Part shown: positions 1 to 9,191 of the stretch, one piece after another | Numbering within the stretch: position 1 is the stretch's first letter | Layout of the letters: every line of letters starts with the position of its first letter | Source: Falseniella ignava CCUG 37419 | GTDB lineage: Bacteria; Bacillota; Bacilli; Lactobacillales; Aerococcaceae | Length of the DNA: 64,000 nt | Assembly: GCF_000301055.1 (NCBI RefSeq) | Contig: NZ_JH932300.1 | Coordinates: forward strand, 663,339 to 727,338 | Reading direction: 5' to 3' | Translations under genes and position numbers: made by a program | The notes under the pieces: model-generated | The model's input: the letters and a program-made list of their open reading frames with translations, nothing else | What the model was told of the DNA's origin: nothing | Database searches by the model: none

Positions 1-178
1 TCTCTTGAGTCGTTTCTTCCGAAGTTACTTCTTCCGTAGTTTCTTCAGTAGTTGTTTCACTCTCTTGAGTCGTTTCTTCCGAAGTTACTTCTTCCGTAGT
101 CTCTTCAGTAGTTGTTTCACTCTCTTGAGTTGTTTCTTCGGTAGTTGTTTGACTCTCTTGAGTCGTTTCTTCTGGTTG
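1..178 (-). repeat. Tandem 60-bp coding repeats (20-residue Thr/Glu-rich units)
   Basis: Bases 1-60 and 61-120 differ by one substitution. Bases 121-178 are a shortened and more diverged copy. On the minus strand each unit encodes 20 residues built from TTTEETTEE and VTSEETTQE. The array lies at the C-terminal end of the protease gene and continues out of the window. Near-identity at DNA level points to recent copy-number change by slippage or recombination. Confidence 0.92.
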
Positions 179-3100
179 AGTTGGATCTTTCAAATCCATT
201 TCAAAAATAGTCTGGTTTGCATCATCGTATGCACGAATTTGTACGGTTTTACCAATCAATACTTTAGGTAACTCAAATACTTTTTTACCTTTAATCATCT
301 TAGGTAATAATGTATCATATGTAACATCTTCCCTGAGGATTTGATGATTATTGACAAAGATTTCGATATAGTTCATATCTTCTTCATAATCTACTTCAAT
401 CAATAAGCGTCCGTCTTGACTTTCAATTTGTTGAATATTAACTTTCGGTGCTTGACGATCAATTCTAAATGGACGTGAAATTTGTTGCTTCACAAGCTTA
501 TCATTATCAGATAAAGTGTAAACAATCAATTCTAAATTATATTGATCAGATTCTTGAATATCTTTAATATCATATTCACCGTAGACTTTTGTTAAGTCAC
601 CTAACTTTGATATTTGAGCAGGTGTAAGTTCTTTAATTACCTCACCTTTTGAGTTCCGAATTATGTATTCAGCTCGATGAATTTCCTTGAAGTTTTTCAC
701 TTCTGCATTGAAGCCAGCAATTTCATCATTTTCACCATAAATACCATAAACACCTGGGTGATTGATGGTAATGAGTGGCAATTCTTTCGTTGTTGCTCCC
801 ATCTCAAAAGTATAATCTTCAGGATCAATTTGCTGATTTTCAATTACAACGGGTTGATCTTCCACTTCATCCGTAGGATTCTCAGATTGATCAGATTCTT
901 CAGATTGCTCTCCTTGTTCGCTTTCTTCAGTTTCATCTTGATTTTCATCTTGATTCTGATCTTCAGGCTGTTCCTCTGGAAGTTGACCACGAATTACTTT
1001 GCGCGTTACTTGACCTGAATTATCTCTTAAGTAGAGCATCAATACTTTTGCTTCTTGTAAATAATCTGGTAATTCAATGATTTGTTCAGTTTCTAACAAC
1101 ATTGGGGTTGCTTTGCGATCAATCGCAGGCCCTGAAATCCAGCCTCCTTCAGGGTTGTAAATTTCTATATAATCTATTCCTGATAAATTATCCGTTGCTT
1201 TTATGGTAACACGATTATCCTCAATTGTTACTTCTGCTTCAGGTGGTGTATTATCGACCACAATTTGATATTCATAGCGTTGGCGTTGTGCACCTTGGTA
1301 GTCGATTTCAGCTTCGATAACATATTTGTAAATACCATCTGCCACGTATTCGTTGTTCGCATCGCGCATATCCCAAGTAGCATTTCTCATTTGTTGAAGG
1401 AAATTATAGCGTCCATTATCCATATAGAGTTTACCAACTTTAACAATGCGATTTTCATGCATTAGGTTGCGAATGATTTGGTTATTCGCATCTTCAATTC
1501 TAAAATCAACATTGACTGCATCACGTAAGAAAGATAATACAGGTGTCAAATTATTTGTTTGTCCTTCAATATTGACTTGTGACACAAACACAGTTGGTTT
1601 ATTGTCAACATTATAGGCTGTCCAATAGTTCCATCCATTGCCTTCATTTAAACGAACGAAAGCCGATTTATCAACACCAGTCAACTCCCCTTGTTCATTG
1701 AAATATTCCATAATTGGATAATTAACTTTATCCGGTCCTTCAAAATCGATCATATGGTCGATAATTCGAGGTTGATCCCATTGCCCTTTATAACCTAAGA
1801 ATGGAACAGTAAGATTTGGTGTATCTTCCCCTTGAGCCTCTAAGATGAAGAAGCCATGGATATATTGATCTGCTGGAATACCATAAGTATTTAAGATTTT
1901 TTCAATACTCAATGTCTCGCCTGCTTTGACAGTAATTTCCCCTAAAGCAACGCGTTGAACATTTCGTGTTGTTTCTGTATAACGATTTGAATCTTGATCA
2001 ACAGTTGAATGAATTAATTCATATTTTAGTTGATAGGTTTGATCGACATCCCCGTAGTTCTTAAGTTCGAGTTGAACATTAAATTCTTCGCCTACTTCGC
2101 GTAACTCTAGCTTACCATCTTTAAGCGTGTCACGTTCATTTGTAGCGGTTACCGTAACTTTATTCTTCATCGCATTAGCGATATTAACTAACCCAGCACC
2201 TTGCACAGTAGGACTATAGTATGTTTGGTCTTCACTATTAGGGTCTACCATCGGTACGGCAGTATTCATTAACATTAGCATCGTTAAGTCGTCTTGTTTT
2301 GGATCGGCCTTGCCATCTTCTTGACGCGTTAAGAAGTTATTTTCATATAGGTATTGCATTAATAGAACAGCAAGACCTGACATATGAGGTGTAGCCATCG
2401 AAGTTCCAGACATATCTTGGTAACGATTATCACTCATTAAGCTATAGATATGGCCACCTGGCGCTGTAATATCTGGTTTTAACCGTAAATCTGTTGTAGG
2501 GCCCCAAGATGAAAATTCACTAATATGCTTGAATTGTGGGTTTTCAAAGGATTCTTTACCGTGAGGAATTTTAACTTGCACAGGATTTCGATCCGATTGA
2601 CTAATTAATTGTAAAATCTTCTCACCATCTTTTTTACGAATAAACATGACTGGCACATCAGGATTCTCTTCAATTCCTGTCATATTCATTGGGTAATCTT
2701 GTTCAATATTGTCAACGATAATTACCCCAGCTGCACCATGTTCTACCGCTCGGGCATATTTTTCACCAAAAGATATATCTCCACGATGTATCAATACATA
2801 TTTGCCAGATAAATCTTCATTTTCGTTGTAATCACTTTGCAGACCTTTCCCTTTATCAACAATGGAATGATAATTTTCTGAGAAATTATCTTCAAATGGC
2901 GTCTTACCTAGTACATTGACGGTAACTTCTTCTTCACCGGTCTTAATTGACACGTAAGTTTCCATATACTGTCTATTTTCACTTGATGCAACGGCCATTG
3001 AGTCTTCTAATACTGCAGGATATCCGAGTACACCTTGGTCTGGATTGGCAGCAAGGTTAGGTGCATCTTGTCCCCATGCCGTATTTCGGTCATTCCCAGC

Positions 3101-4408
3101 GGCAACCATCGGAATAATTCCTGCTTCTCGTGCTTTTTTAAAGGCTAATGCGGTAGGTGAATTTCCATCAAGGGTAAATCCAGAGGCACTACCTAACGAC
3201 ATATTGATAACATCTGCTCCCAGTTTGATGGAGTCGTCGAAAGCTTTAAGCCAAGTATCTTCAAACACAGAACTATGGGCTTGGTCATTAGTGAATGCTT
3301 TCATAATTAGAAGTTGAACATGCGGTGCGACACCTTGAATTCCACCTTCTTCAATGTTCCCATTGGCTCCAATGGTTCCTGCAACGTGAAGCCCATGTTC
3401 ATCGACGTCTTTAATCGTTTGAACATTATCTGCATAGTTAAATCCATAAGGAATTTTCGATGAGTAATATTTTCCTGGAAGTTTTAATAGTTCGATTAAC
3501 GCTTGCATGGCTGCTTCATTGTAACGAACAGGTACGTCCGGATCTAAGTTAAAATCGCGGTGTTCTGGATCCGCACCAGTATCAATCACAGAGACAACCA
3601 TCCCATCCCCTTTGTAACCAAATTGTTCGTAGTACGCTGGATCAAGGCCAACTAGACTACCACTCGAATGCATTTGAGGCGAAGCAGGTTGCTTGAATTG
3701 TTGCTGAATATTGACACTTTGAACTTGGTGATGCTTTAACAAAGCTTGATAAGTTGCTGAATCAACTTTAGCTGAAAATCCTGTGAAGGAAGCAGAAAAA
3801 TATTGATTTGTCTGGATATCAAACCCTTGTTCTTTTAAGGAAGCGATAATTTCATCAACTGTTGACTGAACTTCATTCTCAGCCTCGATTAATGATTCTT
3901 TAAATCTTGCGTCATGGCGATCAATTCCACGTTGAAGCGCTGCAATATTTTTTGTTTGAACAATAATTGAAATAAGATCTTCTGATGCTTCATTTTGTGA
4001 AGATTCATCGCTTATTTGTGATTTGACTTCAGTCGTTTCAGTTGAAATCTTATCATCATTAACTTCAATTTCACTATTATCCACGTCTTCATCTAGATTG
4101 TTTGTCACTTCCTCTGAAACTTCTTCTGTTTCAACATCAAAAATTTCAGTTTCAGTGTTTTCTGAAAAGTCATGGAGACTTTCTTCTATATTTTCATCCA
4201 ATGCATCGACTTGTGCTTTATCGGAATCAATTTCTAAGTGTTCCTCGATATTTTCAAGGGTGGTCTCTTCAATTGAATCTAACACATGCGATATGACTTG
4301 TGATGTATCACCAGTTTCATTTGATAGCTCTGTAGCCATCGCAACGGATGGGCTTAATACTCCTGCAAGAAGCAGCCAAATTAATAACCAATTGCGTAAC
4401 TTTTTCAA
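1..4408 (-). CDS. Secreted subtilisin-like (S8) cell-surface protease, C-terminus cut by window edge
   Basis: At least 1469 residues are present and no stop is reached before base 1. The start is a TTG at 4408 preceded by GAGGAGG. A signal peptide covers about residues 1-25 (Lys-rich start, Leu core, AMA cleavage). An acidic propeptide-like stretch follows to about residue 240. The catalytic triad is visible: Asp276 in SVIDTGAD, His338 in DEHGLHVAG and Ser670 in SGTSMATPH. A protease-associated domain (about 470-600) is inserted between His and Ser, as in lactocepin and C5a-peptidase types. Fn3-like and Ig-like beta domains follow. The visible end is Thr/Glu-rich with 20-residue repeats, typical of a wall spacer. 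An LPXTG anchor is expected beyond the edge but not seen. The family degrades host or milk proteins outside the cell; the actual substrate is unknown. Confidence 0.93.
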   Translation of the reverse strand, partial: MKKLRNWLLIWLLLAGVLSPSVAMATELSNETGDTSQVISHVLDSIEETTLENIEEHLEIDSDKAQVDALDENIEESLHDFSENTETEIFDVETEEVSEEVTNNLDEDVDNSEIEVNDDKISTETTEVKSQISDESSQNEASEDLISIIVQTKNIAALQRGIDRHDARFKESLIEAENEVQSTVDEIIASLKEQGFDIQTNQYFSASFTGFSAKVDSATYQALLKHHQVQSVNIQQQFKQPASPQMHSSGSLVGLDPAYYEQFGYKGDGMVVSVIDTGADPEHRDFNLDPDVPVRYNEAAMQALIELLKLPGKYYSSKIPYGFNYADNVQTIKDVDEHGLHVAGTIGANGNIEEGGIQGVAPHVQLLIMKAFTNDQAHSSVFEDTWLKAFDDSIKLGADVINMSLGSASGFTLDGNSPTALAFKKAREAGIIPMVAAGNDRNTAWGQDAPNLAANPDQGVLGYPAVLEDSMAVASSENRQYMETYVSIKTGEEEVTVNVLGKTPFEDNFSENYHSIVDKGKGLQSDYNENEDLSGKYVLIHRGDISFGEKYARAVEHGAAGVIIVDNIEQDYPMNMTGIEENPDVPVMFIRKKDGEKILQLISQSDRNPVQVKIPHGKESFENPQFKHISEFSSWGPTTDLRLKPDITAPGGHIYSLMSDNRYQDMSGTSMATPHMSGLAVLLMQYLYENNFLTRQEDGKADPKQDDLTMLMLMNTAVPMVDPNSEDQTYYSPTVQGAGLVNIANAMKNKVTVTATNERDTLKDGKLELREVGEEFNVQLELKNYGDVDQTYQLKYELIHSTVDQDSNRYTETTRNVQRVALGEITVKAGETLSIEKILNTYGIPADQYIHGFFILEAQGEDTPNLTVPFLGYKGQWDQPRIIDHMIDFEGPDKVNYPIMEYFNEQGELTGVDKSAFVRLNEGNGWNYWTAYNVDNKPTVFVSQVNIEGQTNNLTPVLSFLRDAVNVDFRIEDANNQIIRNLMHENRIVKVGKLYMDNGRYNFLQQMRNATWDMRDANNEYVADGIYKYVIEAEIDYQGAQRQRYEYQIVVDNTPPEAEVTIEDNRVTIKATDNLSGIDYIEIYNPEGGWISGPAIDRKATPMLLETEQIIELPDYLQEAKVLMLYLRDNSGQVTRKVIRGQLPEEQPEDQNQDENQDETEESEQGEQSEESDQSENPTDEVEDQPVVIENQQIDPEDYTFEMGATTKELPLITINHPGVYGIYGENDEIAGFNAEVKNFKEIHRAEYIIRNSKGEVIKELTPAQISKLGDLTKVYGEYDIKDIQESDQYNLELIVYTLSDNDKLVKQQISRPFRIDRQAPKVNIQQIESQDGRLLIEVDYEEDMNYIEIFVNNHQILREDVTYDTLLPKMIKGKKVFELPKVLIGKTVQIRAYDDANQTIFEMDLKDPTQPEETTQESQTTTEETTQESETTTEETTEEVTSEETTQESETTTEETTEEVTSEETTQE

Positions 4409-4451
4409 GTTAATTTCCTCCTCAATATTTTAATTTAATAATATAATTCTA

Positions 4452-4480
4452 ATATTAATCACTTATTAAAACGCTGTCAA
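4452..4480 (-). promoter_or_regulatory. Sigma-A type promoter of the surface protease gene
   Basis: On the minus strand a perfect TTGACA (4480-4475) is followed by a 17-base spacer and TAATAT (4457-4452). Transcription would start near 4445, leaving about 37 bases of leader before the TTG start. Inferred from consensus match and spacing only. Confidence 0.7.
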
Positions 4481-4495
4481 TACAAAAATGAAAAA

Positions 4496-4514
4496 GACCT
4501 GAAAATTTCAGGTC
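4496..4514 (-). terminator. Rho-independent terminator behind the VOC-family gene
   Basis: GACCTGAAA and TTTCAGGTC form a hairpin with a tight loop, flanked by A5 on one side and T-rich sequence on the minus-strand exit. It lies just past the stop of the 4520-4924 gene and before the promoter of the protease gene. Confidence 0.8.
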
Positions 4515-4519
4515 AAAAA

Positions 4520-4924
4520 TTAAATATGGATTAATATTTCCCAAGTGATTCCAAATTTGTCAATAAATTTACTATATTGCACACCATCGATGAGCGTATC
4601 TAAAGGTTCAATAATGGTGCCACCGTCGGATAAATCTTGGTATAGTGCCTCCCCTACTAAAGAGCTGTCGAAATCTAAATTAATTATCGTATTCGTCCGG
4701 TCTAAGAAACTTCCGGAAAGTGCTTCATCCTGTCCTCTTAAAGTAAAGTCGCCAAATGATAACTCAGTATAGTAAATTTTGTCTTTCAGTTCATCGGATA
4801 TTTCAGGATCAATTTCTCCATATGTAATCGTTGGATTAAATGCTTCCCCACCTAATATCTGATGGTAAAATTCAAAAGCTTCTTGACAATTTCCATTAAA
4901 TAGTAAATTAATATTAAAAAACAT
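4520..4924 (-). CDS. VOC-superfamily (PhnB-like glyoxalase fold) protein
   Basis: 134 residues, the normal length for the PhnB-like branch of the vicinal-oxygen-chelate fold. The N-terminal FNINLLFNGNCQEAFEFYHQ block, the central GDFTLRGQDE and the C-terminal FGITWEILI are typical of this family. Relatives include small metal-binding enzymes and antibiotic-binding proteins, so no reaction can be assigned. The ATG at 4924 has GAAGGGGG upstream. It stands alone between two terminators. Confidence 0.75.
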   Translation of the reverse strand: MFFNINLLFNGNCQEAFEFYHQILGGEAFNPTITYGEIDPEISDELKDKIYYTELSFGDFTLRGQDEALSGSFLDRTNTIINLDFDSSLVGEALYQDLSDGGTIIEPLDTLIDGVQYSKFIDKFGITWEILIHI

Positions 4925-4996
4925 ATTAGCCCCCTTCTCACATCAATTAATTATTTATAGTAAGTATACAAAATATTACTGAATAAGAAAAATTAT

Positions 4997-5023
4997 CGCC
5001 TCTAACCTAAACAGTTAAAGGCG
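4997..5023 (-). terminator. Terminator of the gtcA-csbB-yfhO operon
   Basis: CGCCTCTAAC and GTTAAAGGCG pair with one mismatch around a 7-base loop. The minus-strand exit reads into a T-rich run. It sits 10 bases past the yfhO stop codon. Confidence 0.75.
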
Positions 5024-5032
5024 AATTGAGGA

Positions 5033-7717
5033 TTATTTGGCTTTGATAAAATGTCGATTGTAATACATAATCCACACCACTAATGCAATAATAGATACAA
5101 TAGATATCCCAATTCCAGCTATTAATCCTACCGGTCGATATACCATTTTAATTTGATGTTCTCCGGATTGAATCGGAAATGCGAGCAACCCTTCCCATAT
5201 TTCACGAGTATCAACGGATTTTCCGTCTACTTGAATGCGCCATCCTCGATCATATGGAATTGAAGTAAACATCCATGATGAGTCATCGGTAATATTTACA
5301 TTTCCTTCAATTGAGTTACTACTGCTATGTTTTACTTGAAGTCCGCTTGGTTGACGCTCTGCGACCAGTTTTTCGACCAAACTTTCATCCAATCTAGCAA
5401 AGCGTAATTGACTTAAATCAATCGGATGATTGGCTTCAGTCCGAATTGAAAAAGTTTGTTCAATTCCTTTCGCATGACTAGCAATGTTGACTAATTGTGT
5501 TTCACTATAACTTGAAATCATCGGTAACCGCTGACCATTTAATAAGAATCGATTGTTATTACTATCCATAAAGCGAATGGAATCAGGTAGTTGTACATAA
5601 TAATCATCATCAGTAGTTGGAGTGAACCGATATGTGATCACACCTTCTTCATAATCATTTTGACGTTTAACCGTAAAATTATTTTGATCTTCTGTGATGA
5701 CTTCGAGGTTTTCCATCGAATCAAGCTCAGCTTCAATATCTTGTAGAAAGATATCATCTCTTCCTATTATTGCTTGGCCAATGGCATTATGATTATTCAT
5801 TGGTCGATTTTTGATCAATTCGAGTTGAATAACGGATTCATTCACACCAAAAGCAATCGGTAAGACGTTTGGATTACGGTAAATTTCAAATCGATCGGTA
5901 GAGTCGATTAAGTTTTCACTTGTTAAGACACCTGGACGCGAAAAATCTTCTCTGAAATTATATTGTGCTTGGTCGGAATCACCTGTGTACGGTAAATCCT
6001 TAATATGATATTGAATATTAAAGATGGCATCCGTAATTTTACTACCATTATAGGTTGTAGCAGCATTAATTCCATTACTTCCAATACGATAAAATAAATT
6101 ACGGGTATTATTTTCTAAGTTCGAGCTAAAGTTTGTAAAACCAGCGAAGTCTTGCATAAAGGGATCATTTTTATCCCGGTAGAATAAAGGATTAATTCGG
6201 TAAAACTCATCGTCATCTGGTCGAATTTTATCAACATATTCTTGGGAAATTGCGATTGAATTTTTAAACAAGCTTAAACTAGGATAATTCATACGTGATT
6301 GGGATAAATACATATTAGATCCTAACTCAGCAGCTAGAATCACGGCGATGGCAGCCCATTTATATCGATGTTTTGAAACTAATAAAATCCCTACTAAGGC
6401 AAAACAAAAAGCAGAAGCTTGAAGCTGAGCCGATGTTAAGAACGTATGATCTTGTAACATCACAAAACTCAACACAAATAATAATACCGCTGCAATAAAG
6501 AATAATTCCGTTGTTTTAATTCGATTATTTTTCTCAAAGTAGCGGTACGCTAATAAAATAATGAAAAATGAGATTAACCAAGAAAAACGATAGAAGAATC
6601 CCGCTGGAGATTGTCCCATATGCCACAGTTGGTTGGTAAATTTATGGACAATCGAAATAAAGAAAATTATAAAGATGCCTGTTGCTCCAATTTTTTCATA
6701 TTTAGTAATACGCGGTTCAAAGAAATATAATATTAAACCAATCAGAGGTAGTGAACTGACGAAAATATTTGGTAGATTAGGTCCTGCAGACCAGGAATTA
6801 TTATCAAAAGAACCGATCATGAATTTTGAAAATATTTCTAAAGGATTGATTTGTAATTCCCAAGCAAAACGCATTCCTGAATTTAATTCCCCTTTACTAT
6901 AAAGTAAGTTGAAAAATAATGGGACGATAAAAAATGCAATTAATCCAACCGATAAGATTCCACTCAAAGCAACTGGATAAAGTCGCTTCCATAAAATTTC
7001 AAAACGTTTTTCACGAGATTCACTGACTTGCCATTGATGCGTCATAATGTAGTAAATCGCGTAAAAGACAATAAAAATACAAATCATAAATGACATATAG
7101 AAGTTGATAAAAATCGTAAATGCGAGTAGTCCAATAAACTTAAATGGTCTTCCGCCATCGAGCAATTCTTCTAGTCCAATTAAGATAAGCGGAAGCATAA
7201 TTAAAGCATCCATAAATAGAGGATTCATTTGATAGGATACGCTAAATCCACATAATGCGTATGCAGTACTGAATAAAACAATCTTTAAATTAGCATTATC
7301 TTTACTTTGGCGTTTTGATAAATAATAAGCCATGGCTAAGCTCATACAGCCATATCTTAAGAAGATTCCTAAATGTGCCGCGCTGACAATTTCTAATTTT
7401 GGAAATAATAAATAAATCAAATTGAATGGACTTAGTAAGTAATAAGCCCAAATCCCAACGGTTGAACCGCCCATTGATTTATTGAATGAATAGACCAACG
7501 CGCCCAAATCGCGTTCCAAAATGGTTTGACGCATAAACGCAAATAGGTCAATATATTGGTTACCAAAGTCAATTGCCATTACAGTATTATCCCCGAACGG
7601 ATAGAATTCATTGAAATACCAAGTAATCGTTACAATCGAAAGTGGCATTAAAAAGCTGAGCAGTAGCATCATACTGTGTTGAGGATAAAAAGATTTTTTA
7701 GTTTGTCTCTTCAACAT
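5033..7717 (-). CDS. yfhO: YfhO-family polytopic membrane protein (GT-C-like transferase for cell-wall polymer glycosylation)
   Basis: 894 residues from the chosen ATG at 7717, which has GGGGAG six bases upstream. A longer reading from 7789 would overlap the previous gene by 92 bases and lacks a good binding site. The first two thirds hold about a dozen hydrophobic segments. The last third is a large soluble domain, followed by one final membrane segment and a basic tail. Bacillus subtilis YfhO belongs to this family and is placed as the extracytoplasmic transferase that moves a sugar from a lipid carrier onto lipoteichoic acid. The two genes just upstream supply the matching carrier synthase and flippase, so a role in wall polymer decoration is likely. 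The sugar and acceptor are not visible in the sequence. Confidence 0.88.
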   Translation of the reverse strand: MLKRQTKKSFYPQHSMMLLLSFLMPLSIVTITWYFNEFYPFGDNTVMAIDFGNQYIDLFAFMRQTILERDLGALVYSFNKSMGGSTVGIWAYYLLSPFNLIYLLFPKLEIVSAAHLGIFLRYGCMSLAMAYYLSKRQSKDNANLKIVLFSTAYALCGFSVSYQMNPLFMDALIMLPLILIGLEELLDGGRPFKFIGLLAFTIFINFYMSFMICIFIVFYAIYYIMTHQWQVSESREKRFEILWKRLYPVALSGILSVGLIAFFIVPLFFNLLYSKGELNSGMRFAWELQINPLEIFSKFMIGSFDNNSWSAGPNLPNIFVSSLPLIGLILYFFEPRITKYEKIGATGIFIIFFISIVHKFTNQLWHMGQSPAGFFYRFSWLISFFIILLAYRYFEKNNRIKTTELFFIAAVLLFVLSFVMLQDHTFLTSAQLQASAFCFALVGILLVSKHRYKWAAIAVILAAELGSNMYLSQSRMNYPSLSLFKNSIAISQEYVDKIRPDDDEFYRINPLFYRDKNDPFMQDFAGFTNFSSNLENNTRNLFYRIGSNGINAATTYNGSKITDAIFNIQYHIKDLPYTGDSDQAQYNFREDFSRPGVLTSENLIDSTDRFEIYRNPNVLPIAFGVNESVIQLELIKNRPMNNHNAIGQAIIGRDDIFLQDIEAELDSMENLEVITEDQNNFTVKRQNDYEEGVITYRFTPTTDDDYYVQLPDSIRFMDSNNNRFLLNGQRLPMISSYSETQLVNIASHAKGIEQTFSIRTEANHPIDLSQLRFARLDESLVEKLVAERQPSGLQVKHSSSNSIEGNVNITDDSSWMFTSIPYDRGWRIQVDGKSVDTREIWEGLLAFPIQSGEHQIKMVYRPVGLIAGIGISIVSIIALVVWIMYYNRHFIKAK

Positions 7718-8663
7718 ATGGCTCCCCTTTCTCCGACGGATAACAATTCGTCTCATCCACAATGTAATGCGGTCGGTGTTTCGTTTCATAATAGATTTTA
7801 CCGATATATTCTCCTAATACTCCTAGTGATAAAAGCTGAATTCCTCCAAAGAATATAATTGTAAAAATTGTCGTGAAATAACCACTGACGATTCGATCTT
7901 TAAACATAAAGAATTCAATTAATAGCCAAATTAAATAACAGATTGAAAGTCCAACCAATCCGATTCCAATATGGATAATAAGTCTCAACGGTTGACTATT
8001 AAATGAAATCAAACCTTGAATCGCATAGTTCATGGACTTTGAAAAATTAAACTTCGTTTGACCTTGTTTACGAATTTCATTTTTATAGGGAATCACTTTC
8101 TCTTTAAACCCTACCCAACTGAAAATGCCTTTTGAAAATCGATTGTATTCTCTTAAAGATAAGATCGCGTTAAGTGCTTTACGGCTAAAACCTCTAAAAT
8201 CCGAGACCCCGTCTTGAAGTGAAATATCCATCGACTGGTTTGCCACGCGATAGAACATCCGGGCAAAAAACGAAGGGATTTTCTTCTCTCCTTCTCTCGT
8301 CCGCTTTGCACTTATAATATCGTAACCCTCATGATAGGCTTCAATCATTTGTTTTACGACATAGGGAGGATGTTGTAAATCTCCATCCATTAAGACAGTT
8401 AAATCTCCCGTTGCGTGTTCAAGTCCAGCAAGAATCGCAGCTTCTTTGCCAAAATTTCGACTAAAACTAATATACTTTACACGTGAGTCTAACTCGGCAA
8501 AATGTTGAATATATTGGAGTGTTTTATCTGAACTGCCATCATTAACATAGACTAATTCTAATTCAATCGAACTCAATTCTCCTAATTCTTGAGCAATTGT
8601 ATCGTGGGTTAACTCGATAGCTTCTGCTTCATTATAAAATGGAATGACAATGGATAACTTCAT
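7698..8663 (-). CDS. csbB: CsbB/DPM1-type polyprenyl-phosphate glycosyltransferase (GT2)
   Basis: 321 residues. The GT2 start LSIVIPFYNEAEAI, the nucleotide-binding VYVNDGSSDKT, and the metal-binding MDGDLQHPP (DXD-type) are all present. Two C-terminal membrane helices (about 230-255 and 265-290) anchor it on the cytoplasmic face. Family members transfer a sugar from a nucleotide donor to undecaprenyl phosphate. It overlaps the downstream yfhO by 20 bases and follows gtcA by 9 bases, so the three are one operon. By analogy with B. subtilis CsbB the sugar may be GlcNAc, but that is inference. Confidence 0.9.
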   Translation of the reverse strand: MKLSIVIPFYNEAEAIELTHDTIAQELGELSSIELELVYVNDGSSDKTLQYIQHFAELDSRVKYISFSRNFGKEAAILAGLEHATGDLTVLMDGDLQHPPYVVKQMIEAYHEGYDIISAKRTREGEKKIPSFFARMFYRVANQSMDISLQDGVSDFRGFSRKALNAILSLREYNRFSKGIFSWVGFKEKVIPYKNEIRKQGQTKFNFSKSMNYAIQGLISFNSQPLRLIIHIGIGLVGLSICYLIWLLIEFFMFKDRIVSGYFTTIFTIIFFGGIQLLSLGVLGEYIGKIYYETKHRPHYIVDETNCYPSEKGEPYVEETN

Positions 8664-8672
8664 AGTTTACTC

Positions 8673-9086
8673 CTACTCTGCTTGCTCTAAAAATATTTTT
8701 CGTGTAACAAAATTAAAAATCATCACAAAAACCCCTGCAATTATTTTGGATAGCATCACCGGTTGCTGGAAACCATCGACTAAGATAGCTAAACCGATAA
8801 TTGTTAGTATGAGTCCACACACACTTAAAGTATAAAAAATAATCATTTCTTTGCGCTTACCTGTTTCATCGTATCGACTTTTAAAAACAAAACGCATGGA
8901 TAAGTAATAATTATAAAATGTTGCTATGATAAAAGCGATTGTTGCAGCAATCAAATGGTGGATTCCTAATACACTATTAGCAATATACAAAATCACCATA
9001 TCTACGAACGTGGCGCTTCCACCTACTAAAACAAATTTTGATAATTGTAGTATTAATTCCTTATTTAATGTGAAACATTTATTCAA
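8673..9086 (-). CDS. gtcA: GtrA/GtcA-family membrane protein, likely flippase for lipid-linked sugar
   Basis: 137 residues with four predicted membrane helices, the standard size for the GtrA family. FVLVGGSATFVDM near the start and the FNYYLSMRFVF-type basic motif between helices 2 and 3 are family hallmarks. The start is TTG at 9086 behind GAAGGAG. Members are thought to move undecaprenyl-phosphate-linked sugars across the membrane. First gene of a three-gene operon with csbB and yfhO. Confidence 0.88.
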   Translation of the reverse strand: MNKCFTLNKELILQLSKFVLVGGSATFVDMVILYIANSVLGIHHLIAATIAFIIATFYNYYLSMRFVFKSRYDETGKRKEMIIFYTLSVCGLILTIIGLAILVDGFQQPVMLSKIIAGVFVMIFNFVTRKIFLEQAE

Positions 9087-9128
9087 TTCTAAACTCCTTC
9101 AATCTTATTAGATGAGCTATACGCTATT

Positions 9129-9157
9129 ATTATGCTATAATAAAACAAGTTTTTCAA
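9129..9157 (-). promoter_or_regulatory. Promoter of the gtcA-csbB-yfhO operon
   Basis: On the minus strand TTGAAA (9157-9152) is followed by 17 bases and CATAAT (9134-9129). It overlaps the opposing promoter at 9131-9141, so the two divergent transcripts may interfere with each other. Confidence 0.5.
9131..9141 (+). promoter_or_regulatory. Extended -10 promoter of the DUF697-like gene
   Basis: TATGCTATAAT has a perfect TATAAT preceded by a TGn extension. No good -35 box is seen at the usual distance, which is common for extended -10 promoters. The following ATG lies about 50 bases downstream. Confidence 0.5.
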
Positions 9158-9191
9158 ACACCGTAAGCTAACAAATGAAAGGATGGATAGT

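Noticed and set aside
1-178. CRISPR-like repeat array
   Set aside because: Units are contiguous with no spacers and keep a reading frame inside the protease gene, so they are coding repeats.
3045-3317. 90-residue plus-strand ORF
   Set aside because: Lies wholly antisense to the catalytic domain of the protease.
4023-4433. 136-residue plus-strand ORF
   Set aside because: Ser-rich mirror of the acidic propeptide of the protease on the other strand; a shadow of that coding bias.
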